Source: Marinitoga aeolica (lineage in GTDB: Bacteria > Thermotogota > Thermotogae > Petrotogales > Petrotogaceae). From it: a stretch of DNA of 64,000 nucleotides. This document shows, piece after piece, positions 8,992-17,363 of the stretch. Where the stretch lies: positions 1,054,001 through 1,118,000 of the forward strand of contig NZ_CP069362.1 in assembly GCF_029910535.1 (NCBI RefSeq), read 5' to 3'. A model generated the notes under the pieces. That model searched no databases. It was given only the letters and a program-made list of their open reading frames with translations, and had not been told where the DNA came from. How positions within the stretch are numbered: position 1 is the stretch's first letter; the number at the start of each line of letters is the position of its first letter. Made by a program: the position numbers and the translations under genes.

Positions 8992-9831
8992 ATGGTGTAT
9001 CTCTGGTTAATAATTAGAATTACATTATTAGGTTATGAAAGAATTGCTGGAAAGAAAATAACAACCCATGAAGATGAAATTCTATCTTCATGGGCATTTT
9101 TCTTTTTCTCTTTTTTAGCTTTTTTCCCATTTTTTAATCACATAAGTTTTATTTCATTAAAATCCGCTATCTTTAGTGGAACTATATATGCATTTTCATT
9201 CTTTTTATATGTTTACGCACTTGCAAATGAAGATGCTTCTGTAATCGCTCCTTTATACAATATGAACGTTATTTTTTTGATAATCACTACTGCTATTTTT
9301 TTAAATGAAAAAATTACTATTACTAAAATTTTGGGTAGTTTGTTAATGTTATATGGCGTTTCATTTTTAAAGAAAGATAATAATTTAAAGGAGTCATATA
9401 AAAATATTTTAAAAAGCAAAGGTGCTGTGGCAATGTTAATTTCTTCTGGATTAATGGCAATAGGTAGGACTATAGATGGATATTTCATAAGAAATATTGA
9501 TTCATTAAGCTATTCGATTTCGATATATTTAATAGTTAGTATATACTTTTTTATAGTTACTATGATAAAATATAAATCAATAAAACCTCATATAAAAATT
9601 ATTAAAAACAAAATTTCTCCTTTGATAAGTGGAGGAATTTCTAATGCTTATTCATATATTGCATTGTTAAATATGTTTAAGTATATTGATGTTAGTATAG
9701 CAGAACCTGTTTCTATGAGCTCTGCGCTTATTACTGCATTTTTTGCAAAATTTATTTTTAAAGAAAAAGTCGCTATTAGAATTTTAGGAACAATATTATT
9801 AATCTTAGGAGCTTTTATTATATATTTATAA
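8992..9831 (+). CDS. EamA/DMT-family transporter
   Basis: 279 aa with about ten hydrophobic helices arranged as two EamA repeats; the second halves of the repeats end in the usual EKITITKILGSLLML and EKVAIRILGTILLI type motifs. Substrate unknown (metabolite or drug exporter family). ATG 8992 follows GGTGAT, 14 bases after the ZIP stop, so it is in the same transcript. Confidence 0.85.
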   Translation: MVYLWLIIRITLLGYERIAGKKITTHEDEILSSWAFFFFSFLAFFPFFNHISFISLKSAIFSGTIYAFSFFLYVYALANEDASVIAPLYNMNVIFLIITTAIFLNEKITITKILGSLLMLYGVSFLKKDNNLKESYKNILKSKGAVAMLISSGLMAIGRTIDGYFIRNIDSLSYSISIYLIVSIYFFIVTMIKYKSIKPHIKIIKNKISPLISGGISNAYSYIALLNMFKYIDVSIAEPVSMSSALITAFFAKFIFKEKVAIRILGTILLILGAFIIYL

Positions 9832-9850
9832 AAAATTTTAAGGAGTTAAT

Positions 9851-11002
9851 ATGGCTAAAGAAGATTATAAAATTAAAAGGCTTGGTCAGGTTTTTACACC
9901 AGAAAATATCGCACAAAAAATGATTAAATTAATAAAAAGAGGAAACAGAATATTAGAGCCATCCTGTGGGGATGGTATTTTTATTCGTTTACTCAAAAAT
10001 AAAGATATTATTGGCATAGAAAAAGATTTAGAAATAACTAATTGTCTAAAAATGGATTTTTTTGATTATCCTGTTTCAGAAAAATTTGATACTATAATTG
10101 GAAATCCACCATATGTTGCTTTTAAAGATATTTTAAAAGATACAAAGAAAAAACTACCTATGGAAATTTTTGATAAAAGAGCTAATTTATTCTTATTCTT
10201 TATATATAAATCATTTTTACATTTGTCAAAAAACGGTGAAATTATATTTATTACCCCAAGGGATTTTTTTAGTCTAACCTCTGCTATAAAATTAAATAAT
10301 TTATTATTTGAAAATGGAACTATTACTGATGTAATTGAGTTTGGTGATGAAAGAGTTTTTGGTTATGAATTCTCACCTAATGTTATTATATGGAGATACG
10401 AAAAAAATAATTTTGATAGAAAAGTAAATTATAATGGTGAAATACGATATTTTTATAATGTTGAAGGTCATTTCTTGTTTTTAAAAAATAATGATTATAC
10501 TTTAAAACTTAAAGATATAGCATATGTAAAGGTTGGTGGAGCCAGCGGAGCAGATAAGATATTTACTCATGAAAGCGGTAATATAGATGTTGTTTGTTCA
10601 TATACAAAAAGAACAGGAAAAACAAAAAAAATGATATACAATATGGTTAATGATCACTTATTAAAAAATAAGAAAAAATTAATTAAAAGAAAGATTAGAA
10701 AATTTAACGAGGAAAACTGGTATAAATGGGGTAGAGATTTTTATATTTCTGATAAACCAAGAGTTTATGTAAATACAAGAACCAGAGATACTAAACCTTT
10801 TTTTCTTCATAATTCTATATATTATGATGGTAGTATATTGGGGATTTTTCCTAAAAAAAATATTGATATTATGGAATTTAAAGATATGCTAAATATTGTA
10901 GATTGGGAAGATTTGGGGTTTGTTTGTGATGGAAGATATATTTTTAATCAAAGAAAATTAGAAAATACATTATTACCCAGCTCTTTTGAAATATTTAAAT
11001 AA
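9851..11002 (+). CDS. Orphan N6-adenine DNA methyltransferase (TaqI/Eco57I-like)
   Basis: 383 aa. The class I SAM-binding motif LEPSCGDGIF is at 36-44, the acidic IGIEKDLEI follows, and the catalytic adenine-methylation motif NPPY is at 85-88. The N-terminal RLGQVFTPENIA is typical of M.TaqI-like gamma enzymes. The C-terminal half is a probable target-recognition domain. No restriction enzyme gene lies beside it, so it is either solitary or part of a degraded restriction-modification system. AAGGAGTT ribosome site; last gene of the run that begins at 6513. Confidence 0.88.
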   Translation: MAKEDYKIKRLGQVFTPENIAQKMIKLIKRGNRILEPSCGDGIFIRLLKNKDIIGIEKDLEITNCLKMDFFDYPVSEKFDTIIGNPPYVAFKDILKDTKKKLPMEIFDKRANLFLFFIYKSFLHLSKNGEIIFITPRDFFSLTSAIKLNNLLFENGTITDVIEFGDERVFGYEFSPNVIIWRYEKNNFDRKVNYNGEIRYFYNVEGHFLFLKNNDYTLKLKDIAYVKVGGASGADKIFTHESGNIDVVCSYTKRTGKTKKMIYNMVNDHLLKNKKKLIKRKIRKFNEENWYKWGRDFYISDKPRVYVNTRTRDTKPFFLHNSIYYDGSILGIFPKKNIDIMEFKDMLNIVDWEDLGFVCDGRYIFNQRKLENTLLPSSFEIFK

Positions 11003-11017
11003 TATTATTATTTTATT

Positions 11018-11045
11018 TTGATTTCATATTTAAATGTGTTATAAT
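11018..11045 (+). promoter_or_regulatory. Promoter of the aldo/keto reductase
   Basis: TTGATT (11018-11023) and TATAAT (11040-11045) with a 16-base spacer. Confidence 0.6.
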
Positions 11046-11079
11046 TAGTATAACGAATTAAAATTCAGGAGGGGTTAAA

Positions 11080-12048
11080 ATGGAATATAGAAGACTTGGA
11101 AAAGCTGGTATTAAAGTGAGTGAATTGTCTTTAGGTTCTTGGCTTACATTTGGAAATCAACTGGATGTTGCAAATGTAAAAGCTTGTATGAGAGAAGCTT
11201 TTAATCATGGAGTTAACTTTTTTGATAATGCAGAAGCATATGCAAATGGATTATCTGAATCATTGATGGGTTTAGCTTTAAAAGAATATAGAAGAACAGA
11301 TTTAGTTATTTCCACAAAAATTTTCTGGGGTGGTAACGGCCCAAATGATAGAGGTTTATCCAGAAAACATATTTTAGAAGGAACTTGGGAATCACTAAAA
11401 AGATTGCAACTTGATTATGTAGATTTGATTTTCTGTCATAGACCAGATCCAGAAACACCAATTGAAGAAACTGTTTTAGCAATGGATTATGTTATAAGAA
11501 ATGGCTTAGCGATGTATTGGGGTACTTCTGAATGGAGCGCTGAACAAATAGAAGCTGCTCATAAAGCTGCAAAAGAATTAAATTGTATTCCACCTACCAT
11601 GGAACAACCACAATATAATATGTTCGTAAGAGAAAAAGTAGAAAAGGAGTTTAAACCATTATACGAAAAATATGGTCTTGGTTTAACTACCTGGAGTCCT
11701 TTAGCAAGCGGTTTATTAACAGGAAAATATAATAATGGTATTCCAGAAGATAGTAGGTTGGCTAAATTTAAGAGTTTAGCTGAACGTATGAAAGAAAATG
11801 GTTTATTGTCAGATGAAAATATTGAAAAAGTTAAAAAATTAAGTAATATCGCTAAAGATTTAGGTGCATCAATGCCGCAACTCGCTTTAGCCTGGTTATT
11901 AAAAAATCCTAATGTTTCTACAGTTATTACTGGTGCAAGTAGAGTAGAACAAGTTAAAGAAAACATGAAAGCTGTTGAAGTAAAAGAAAAATTAACAGAG
12001 GATATAATGCAAGAAATTGAAAAAATATTAAATAATAAGCCAGAATAA
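11080..12048 (+). CDS. Aldo/keto reductase (AKR6, Kv-beta-like)
   Basis: 322 aa TIM-barrel oxidoreductase. The catalytic tetrad is visible: Asp49 and Tyr54 in [10 protein letters not shown], Lys80 in STKIFW, His120 in FCHRPD. The C-terminal NADPH-binding segment is [16 protein letters not shown]. Length and motifs fit the bacterial YghZ/Kv-beta-like group that reduces aldehydes such as methylglyoxal. Cytosolic, single-gene unit with own promoter and terminator. Confidence 0.92.
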   Translation: MEYRRLGKAGIKVSELSLGSWLTFGNQLDVANVKACMREAFNHGVNFFDNAEAYANGLSESLMGLALKEYRRTDLVISTKIFWGGNGPNDRGLSRKHILEGTWESLKRLQLDYVDLIFCHRPDPETPIEETVLAMDYVIRNGLAMYWGTSEWSAEQIEAAHKAAKELNCIPPTMEQPQYNMFVREKVEKEFKPLYEKYGLGLTTWSPLASGLLTGKYNNGIPEDSRLAKFKSLAERMKENGLLSDENIEKVKKLSNIAKDLGASMPQLALAWLLKNPNVSTVITGASRVEQVKENMKAVEVKEKLTEDIMQEIEKILNNKPE

Positions 12049-12049
12049 T

Positions 12050-12076
12050 AAAAGGAGAGCTCGCGCTCTCCTTTTA
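12050..12076 (+). terminator. Terminator of the aldo/keto reductase gene
   Basis: 11-bp stem AAAAGGAGAGC / GCTCTCCTTTT with a TCGC tetraloop. Confidence 0.85.
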
Positions 12077-12108
12077 TTTATTATTATCTTCCAATTAAAA
12101 TCATATAT

Positions 12109-12136
12109 TTGACTTGTAATATGTATATATTATGAT
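12109..12136 (+). promoter_or_regulatory. Promoter of the MFS gene at 12173
   Basis: TTGACT (12109-12114) and TATGAT (12131-12136), 16-base spacer. Confidence 0.55.
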
Positions 12137-12172
12137 AAAATAATATGGATACTAATAAAAATGGAGGATAAT

Positions 12173-13345
12173 ATGAATTATATTTTGCAAATGAAAAAGA
12201 ATATTACTAGAGAATATATATACTCTTTTTTGAATAATTTTAATTTGTTAAGTACTGTTTGGATGTTATATTTAGCGTATAAGGGCATGAGTTTAACTCA
12301 AATTGGATTGCTCGAAGGATTATTTCATGTAACTTCATTTTTAATGGAAATACCTACTGGATCTGTTGCAGATATTTTTGGAAGAAAAACTAGTAGAGTT
12401 TTAGGAAGAGTTTTTTGGGTTATATCTAGTATTACAATGTTATATGGAAATAACTTTTTCCATTTTGCATTAGCAATGGCTTTAATGGCATTATCATATA
12501 ATTTAGAATCTGGAGCAGGACAAGCTTTAATATATGATTCTTTAAAAGAATTAAATAAAGATAATGAATATATGAAAATCGCTGGTAGAATTGAACTTTT
12601 AACTCAAATTGGTATGATTAGTGGATACTTATTAGGCGGTTATATTGCCAAAATTAAATATGAATATGTTTTTATATATGCTTCACTATTAGGATTAATT
12701 ACAATAATACATTCTCTTACTTTTAAAGAACCAAAAATAATAGAAAAGAAAGAAAAAACTACATTTAAAGATGTTTTTGTTAATGCCTATAATAGTTTCA
12801 TATTATTAAAAGATAAAAAGGATGTATTATATTTAATTTTTTTCTCTGAAGGTATGTTAGTTGTTGGAACTTTATTTTTCTTTTACTTACAAAATTATTT
12901 TTTATCACTTGGAATAAATCAATTTCAAATTGGTATAATAATGGCTTTATCAGGGATTTTTAGTGCTATAATGTCATTTTTTACTCACAAGATTGAAAAG
13001 AAATTTGGCTTAAAAAACTTATTAATCTTTATTCCTATTGCCTATTCATTATTATCATTTGGATTAATATCAAATATTCCATATATTTTTAATATACTAT
13101 TAGGAGGTTTAAATGGAATATTATATATTGTATACATTGATTATGTAAATAAAAGAATACCCAGTGAAAAAAGAGCCACAATATTATCTATGTGTTCTAT
13201 GGTATATAGCTTATATATGATTATATTTTTTCCAATTTTTGGAAGAATTGCGGATATTTATTCTTTTAATATTTCATTTATTTCTGTATCTATAATTCTG
13301 TTTATATTAAGCATTATAAACGGTATTATTTTAATTAAAAAATAA
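12173..13345 (+). CDS. MFS transporter
   Basis: 390 aa from ATG 12173; the upstream in-frame ATG 12161 forms part of the GGAGG ribosome-site region and is not used. Twelve hydrophobic helices; the cytoplasmic loop between helices 2 and 3 carries GSVADIFGRKTSR, the MFS motif A. The N-terminal sequence MEIPTGSVADIFGRK resembles bacterial MFS proteins of the multidrug or unknown-substrate type. Monocistronic, with promoter and terminator. Confidence 0.88.
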   Translation: MNYILQMKKNITREYIYSFLNNFNLLSTVWMLYLAYKGMSLTQIGLLEGLFHVTSFLMEIPTGSVADIFGRKTSRVLGRVFWVISSITMLYGNNFFHFALAMALMALSYNLESGAGQALIYDSLKELNKDNEYMKIAGRIELLTQIGMISGYLLGGYIAKIKYEYVFIYASLLGLITIIHSLTFKEPKIIEKKEKTTFKDVFVNAYNSFILLKDKKDVLYLIFFSEGMLVVGTLFFFYLQNYFLSLGINQFQIGIIMALSGIFSAIMSFFTHKIEKKFGLKNLLIFIPIAYSLLSFGLISNIPYIFNILLGGLNGILYIVYIDYVNKRIPSEKRATILSMCSMVYSLYMIIFFPIFGRIADIYSFNISFISVSIILFILSIINGIILIKK

Positions 13346-13354
13346 TATATATAT

Positions 13355-13383
13355 AATGGCTGCAATGCGGCCATTTTTTTTTG
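13355..13383 (+). terminator. Terminator of the MFS gene
   Basis: 9-bp stem AATGGCTGC / GCGGCCATT (one G-T pair), AAT loop, nine T. Confidence 0.85.
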
Positions 13384-13391
13384 CAATTTTT

Positions 13392-13448
13392 CTAAGGAAA
13401 CTCTAAGCAAACACTAAGTTTTCTTTAAGGATTATAAGTTATTATACT
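13392..13448 (+). promoter_or_regulatory. Promoter with four 11-bp direct repeats, OmpR/PhoB-type activator site
   Basis: CTAAG is repeated at 13392, 13403 and 13414, and TTAAG at 13425, exactly 11 bases apart, so all copies lie on one DNA face. The fourth repeat ends where a -35 box would be, and the TATACT -10 is at 13443-13448. There is no recognisable -35, as expected for an activator-dependent promoter. Winged-helix response regulators of the OmpR/PhoB family bind such tandem 11-bp repeats. A related two-repeat site precedes the DUF302/SHOCT operon at 40707-40723. Confidence 0.7.
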
Positions 13449-13502
13449 AGTGTCGAAAGACAAAAACAATAAAAAAACAAAAAATACTGTGGAGGTGTTA
13501 TT

Positions 13503-14219
13503 ATGAAAAAATTTTTAACTGTATTATTAGTCGGTGGTTTGATGGCAGGTTCTATTTTCGCTTTTAACGCTAATGCTCCTAGAGTAAATCAAGATCCTAA
13601 TGCTGCCCCTATTTATCAAAATTATCAAGGTACGCGTGGTGGATATATGTTCAATGAAGAAAATATGATTACAGTTACTGGCACCATTGATTCTATTGAA
13701 GAAAATAAAGATTTCCCTGGTATGTTGGAAATTAAAATCAAAACAGATAATGGTGACTTTGTAGAAATTCATGCAAATTCTTATTTCGCAAAAGATTTAG
13801 AAGTAGGTAAAAATATTGAAGTAAAAGGTTGGGAAATAGAATTCAATAATGAAAAAATATTTAGACCTGTTGAGTCCAAAGTTGATGGTAAAGATGTTGT
13901 TTTAAATGGTTTTAGAGGCGCTGCCAGGGGTATGGGAGTAAATACTCAATTACCAGGTTACACACCAAAGGCTCCAGTTGCAAATCAAGGATTTAGAGGA
14001 AGAAATATGAATCAAGCTCCAAGAGGGAGATACATGAATCAAGTTCCAAATGGAAATTATAATTTTGGACCAAGAGGAAATTACCAAATGCAAAATAATT
14101 GTTATGGACCACAAACTCCAAATGGAAACTTTGCTCCTAGAGGTAACTTCCAAATGCCAGGATATCAAGGACAACAACAATATCCAAATCAACAACCTAT
14201 GCCAAGAGGTAGATGGTAA
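13503..14219 (+). CDS. Secreted OB-fold protein (MamS/MamX-like) with Gly/Asn/Gln/Pro-rich tail
   Basis: 238 aa. A signal peptide (MKKFLTVLLVGGLMAGSIFA) precedes an OB-fold-like region at 55-140 (ITVTGTIDSIEENKDFPGM ... VEIHANSYF ... GKNIEVKGWEIEF), resembling the small periplasmic OB proteins related to magnetosome MamS. The last 90 residues are low-complexity repeats of RG, NQ and GN with aromatics. The same architecture recurs in the copper-region protein at 37495. Extracytoplasmic; metal or stress binding is a guess. It has a dedicated activator-type promoter. Confidence 0.72.
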   Translation: MKKFLTVLLVGGLMAGSIFAFNANAPRVNQDPNAAPIYQNYQGTRGGYMFNEENMITVTGTIDSIEENKDFPGMLEIKIKTDNGDFVEIHANSYFAKDLEVGKNIEVKGWEIEFNNEKIFRPVESKVDGKDVVLNGFRGAARGMGVNTQLPGYTPKAPVANQGFRGRNMNQAPRGRYMNQVPNGNYNFGPRGNYQMQNNCYGPQTPNGNFAPRGNFQMPGYQGQQQYPNQQPMPRGRW

Positions 14220-14233
14220 TCCATATATTATAT

Positions 14234-14256
14234 AAAGCGAGGCTCTTGCCTCGCTT
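14234..14256 (+). terminator. Terminator stem after the OB-fold gene, T-tract replaced by repeat element A
   Basis: Stem AAGCGAGG / CCTCGCTT with a 6-base loop. Only two T follow; base 14257 begins the long palindromic repeat. Confidence 0.7.
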
Positions 14257-14602
14257 CAGACTGTTGACAAAATAAAATATGAAAAAATAATATGAGAGAA
14301 TCCTTGAAAATTCCCGAAAAAATGTGAATGGAGCCATGTATATCATTGTAATTCAAAAATAAAATGAATGAAAACTCGAAGATTGCCTGAAAAAATTATG
14401 AATAATGGTTTCCAAAATCACAGGGATGTGATTTTGAGTGAAGCCGAGCATGGATGCGAGTCTGAACGGAAACCGAGAATGATTAATTTTTTCAGATCAG
14501 CAATCAAGCGTTTGAATGAGTTTTATTTTGATTACAACTTTGAGGATTTAGAATTTTCACCTGGTGAAGAACATTATTTTATAATTTTCTTCATTTTTTC
14601 AG
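14257..14602. repeat. Long imperfect palindromic repeat element, copy A
   Basis: Opens with CAGACTGTTGACAAA directly after the terminator stem. The two halves are complementary over most of their length. At the centre (14407-14474), GGTTTCC pairs with GGAAACC around an inner hairpin AAAATCACA-GGGA-TGTGATTTT, then GAGTGAAGCCGA, then a mini-hairpin GCAT-GG-ATGC and GAGTCTGAAC. Copies B (22394-22696) and C (24081-24318) share the plan and much of the sequence. No protein-coding gene is supported in this stretch. Confidence 0.8.
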
Positions 14603-14615
14603 AAATCAATCAAAT

Positions 14616-15266
14616 TTATTCATATATAATTCTATAATTCTCACCTATACCAAATGCTGTTAATTTCCCACCATATACACAACCTGTATCTATATCTATA
14701 CTAATAATATTATTATTTTCATCCTTATGAAAATATACATCATACTCTCCAGTTATATAAAATGTTGGAGTATGACCATGAATTACTATATAATCTTCAT
14801 ATCTTTCATTTTGCATATAAAAGTCATTTCTTATCCATAATAAATCTCTTTCACTTTGTTCTTCTAATTTTACTCCATACTTAACTCCACCATGAACAAA
14901 TAAATATTTCTGGCCATTTATTTTTTCTATATGATATAAATTCAATGATTTTATAAAATCCATATATTTATTTTCTATATTATTTTCAAAACTTTTTAAA
15001 GTGTATGCGGCACCATTTCTAAACCATACACCTTCAGCATAAATGCCTCTTTTTTCTATATAATCAATCATCATATCTTCATGATTTCCTTTTAAAAATA
15101 TAGCTCTATTTTTTAGTTTGAATAGTAAATCGAGGACCTGTTTAGATTCCGGTCCTCGATCAATATAATCTCCCAGGAAAATGATTTTATCATTTTCTGG
15201 TATTTTTCGTATTAATTTTAATAACTTTTCATACATTCCATGAATATCTGAAATTGCCCAAATCAT
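14616..15266 (-). CDS. Metallophosphoesterase, PrpA/ApaH-like protein phosphatase
   Basis: 216 aa. The calcineurin-like metal motifs are complete: SDIHGMYEKL near the start, FLGDYIDRGPES, LKGNHEDMM and VIHGHTP. Length and motif spacing match bacterial PPP-type Ser/Thr phosphatases and symmetric Ap4A hydrolases; which substrate is used cannot be decided. Last gene of the pncB-pdxS-pdxT operon, one base after the preceding stop. Its stop lies about 14 bases from repeat element A. Confidence 0.88.
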   Translation of the reverse strand: MIWAISDIHGMYEKLLKLIRKIPENDKIIFLGDYIDRGPESKQVLDLLFKLKNRAIFLKGNHEDMMIDYIEKRGIYAEGVWFRNGAAYTLKSFENNIENKYMDFIKSLNLYHIEKINGQKYLFVHGGVKYGVKLEEQSERDLLWIRNDFYMQNERYEDYIVIHGHTPTFYITGEYDVYFHKDENNNIISIDIDTGCVYGGKLTAFGIGENYRIIYE

Positions 15267-15267
15267 T

Positions 15268-15885
15268 TTAAAAAATTGCTTTCATTATCAAAATCCAAAT
15301 TGATGAAACTATAATACCATATAAAGGAGAAAACACCCATTCTTTAGATTTTTCTTTAACTATAAAAAATCTGTATAATAATCCTGCTAATATTGTAACC
15401 AATACCCATTCAATTTTGAATTTACTAATAAAAATATATATAGCCAATCTTTCTGACGCACCTGCTGTATCTTTTATTTGTTGATCAATTATATTATATG
15501 TTCTTTCAATAAATGAGCCAAAACTTGTTGCAAACATCATACCTATAATATAATAGATAAATTCATTTGATATATATGAATTAGTATAAGCTTTATAAAA
15601 TACTAAATTTATAATTAGAGCTATTGCTAAGTATAGTAATTCTTTTTTAAATGTTGTACCCTTTGTTCTATAAATATCAATAAAAACGTGATAAGATGCT
15701 AACACCAAAAAAGCTATTATACCTAATGGTGTTTTTAATGAATCAAATGTAAAGGCTAATATTGCTAAAACACTCCATACAATATGTGTTATCAAATTAT
15801 TTCTTACTTTTAATTTATCAGAATATACATTAGAAAATGCATGATCTGCAACAAAATGGGATAAAAATCCATGTAAAGGTATCAT
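15268..15885 (-). CDS. Integral membrane protein, DUF3307-like
   Basis: 205 aa with five or six hydrophobic segments. The N-terminus [18 protein letters not shown], with two His and an Asp near the membrane face, resembles DUF3307 proteins (consensus H-x-x-x-D in the first helix). Function unknown. The start overlaps the pdxT stop by one base, so it is cotranslated with the vitamin B6 genes. Confidence 0.7.
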   Translation of the reverse strand: MIPLHGFLSHFVADHAFSNVYSDKLKVRNNLITHIVWSVLAILAFTFDSLKTPLGIIAFLVLASYHVFIDIYRTKGTTFKKELLYLAIALIINLVFYKAYTNSYISNEFIYYIIGMMFATSFGSFIERTYNIIDQQIKDTAGASERLAIYIFISKFKIEWVLVTILAGLLYRFFIVKEKSKEWVFSPLYGIIVSSIWILIMKAIF

Positions 15886-16472
15886 TATTTCACCTGCTTT
15901 TTAGCCACCATATTTTCTACAAAGTATTGATGGACTGAAGGATCATCTTCTATTTCTGGATGAAATGACGCAGCTAATATATTGTTTTCTCTTACTAAAA
16001 CGGGTGCGTCTTTAAATTCTATTAATTTTTCAACACCATTACCATATTTTACTATTTTTGGTGCCCTTATGAACGTAACTTTTATCTCATTTCCATTAAA
16101 TTTTAAAACTTCTTCAAATGAAAACACCTGTCTTCCATATGCATTTCTTTCAACATATATATCTATTAATCCCATTGTTTCTTGTTGTGGATAATTAGCT
16201 ATACCTTTTGATACAACTATCATACCTGCACAGGTTCCAAAAATAGGAAATCCTTCTTGTGCTTTTTTCTTTAATTCTTCCCAAATACCTGTTTTTTTCA
16301 TTAATTTAGAAATAGTTGTACTTTCTCCACCAGGAATTATTAAACCTTCAACTTCATTTAATGTTTCTACCGATTTAACTCTAACTGGTGTATGTCCAAT
16401 TTTTTCTATCATGTTTGCATGTTCTCGAATATCTCCTTGAACAGCTAATACACCAATTTTCAAGTTTACCAT
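15885..16472 (-). CDS. pdxT: Pyridoxal 5'-phosphate synthase, glutaminase subunit
   Basis: 195 aa from ATG 16472, which overlaps the pdxS stop; a TTG 9 bases further in gives the family-typical N-terminus [10 protein letters not shown] and has better spacing from AGAGG, so the true start may be internal. Class I glutaminase: nucleophile Cys81 in FGTCAGM, with His171 and Glu173 in SFHPEIE; the GGGEST loop is present. It supplies ammonia to PdxS for PLP synthesis from ribose-5-phosphate and glyceraldehyde-3-phosphate. Confidence 0.95.
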   Translation of the reverse strand: MVNLKIGVLAVQGDIREHANMIEKIGHTPVRVKSVETLNEVEGLIIPGGESTTISKLMKKTGIWEELKKKAQEGFPIFGTCAGMIVVSKGIANYPQQETMGLIDIYVERNAYGRQVFSFEEVLKFNGNEIKVTFIRAPKIVKYGNGVEKLIEFKDAPVLVRENNILAASFHPEIEDDPSVHQYFVENMVAKKQVK

Positions 16473-17341
16473 CCTCTTTCTTGTAATTTTACATCTAATT
16501 GATCAATTTCTAATCCTTCCATTGCTTCTCCGATATCTTCACTAATTTGAGCTAATTTTTCTGGATCATCATAATGTAATACAGCTTCAACTATTGCTTT
16601 TGCCATTTTCTTTGGTTCTTTTGATTTGAATATACCTGATCCAACAAATACACCATCTGCACCTAATAACATCATTAATGCAGCATCTGCAGGTGTTGCA
16701 ACTCCACCAGCTGCAAAATTAACTACAGGCAATCTTCCTAATTTTTTAACTTCTGCTACTAAATCTACAGGTGCACCTATTTGTTTTGCATATGTTACTA
16801 ATTCCTCTTCTGGCATATTTTGAACTAATCTTACTTCATCCATTACCTGTCTCATATGCTTTACAGCTTCTACAACATTTCCTGTTCCTGCTTCACCTTT
16901 TGTTCTTATCATTGCTGCACCTTCTGCAATTCTTCTCAATGCTTCACCTAAGTTTCTTGCACCACATACAAATGGAACTTTATAATCGTGTTTATTTAAA
17001 TGATATTTATCATCTGCTGGAGTTAAAACTTCTGACTCATCAATAAAATCTACGCCTAATGCTTCTAAAATTCTTGCTTCTGCTATATGTCCTATTCTTA
17101 CTTTAGCCATAACAGGAATAGATACTGCTTCCATAATTTCTTTAATTTTTGAAATACTTGCCATTCTTGCAACTCCACCAGCTTTTCTAATATCTGCTGG
17201 TACTCTTTCAAGAGCCATAACCGCTACAGCACCTGCTTCTTCAGCAATTTTTGCTTGTTCGGCTGTAGTTACATCCATAATTACACCGTTTTTAAACATT
17301 TCAGCAAAACCTTTCTTTACAACCCATGTACCTTTTTCCAT
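16466..17341 (-). CDS. pdxS: Pyridoxal 5'-phosphate synthase, synthase subunit
   Basis: 291 aa, full length. The (beta/alpha)8 synthase is unmistakable: Asp23 in NGVIMDVTT, Schiff-base Lys80 in [10 protein letters not shown], the second Lys148 in [11 protein letters not shown] and the phosphate loop near [12 protein letters not shown]. It forms the dodecameric PLP synthase with PdxT, encoded immediately downstream with overlapping codons. The ribosome site is GGAGG. Confidence 0.97.
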   Translation of the reverse strand: MEKGTWVVKKGFAEMFKNGVIMDVTTAEQAKIAEEAGAVAVMALERVPADIRKAGGVARMASISKIKEIMEAVSIPVMAKVRIGHIAEARILEALGVDFIDESEVLTPADDKYHLNKHDYKVPFVCGARNLGEALRRIAEGAAMIRTKGEAGTGNVVEAVKHMRQVMDEVRLVQNMPEEELVTYAKQIGAPVDLVAEVKKLGRLPVVNFAAGGVATPADAALMMLLGADGVFVGSGIFKSKEPKKMAKAIVEAVLHYDDPEKLAQISEDIGEAMEGLEIDQLDVKLQERGW

Positions 17342-17363
17342 TTTATATTCCTCCCTTTATATT

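Noticed and set aside
14407-14474. Self-cleaving ribozyme or group II intron domain V in the repeat core
   Set aside because: The GAGTGAAGCCGA segment does not fit hammerhead, twister or domain V consensus that I can recall, and no intron reverse transcriptase is present.
14368-14637. 89-codon plus-strand ORF in repeat element A
   Set aside because: It crosses the palindrome core and the end of the phosphatase gene, has no ribosome site and is not preserved in copies B or C.
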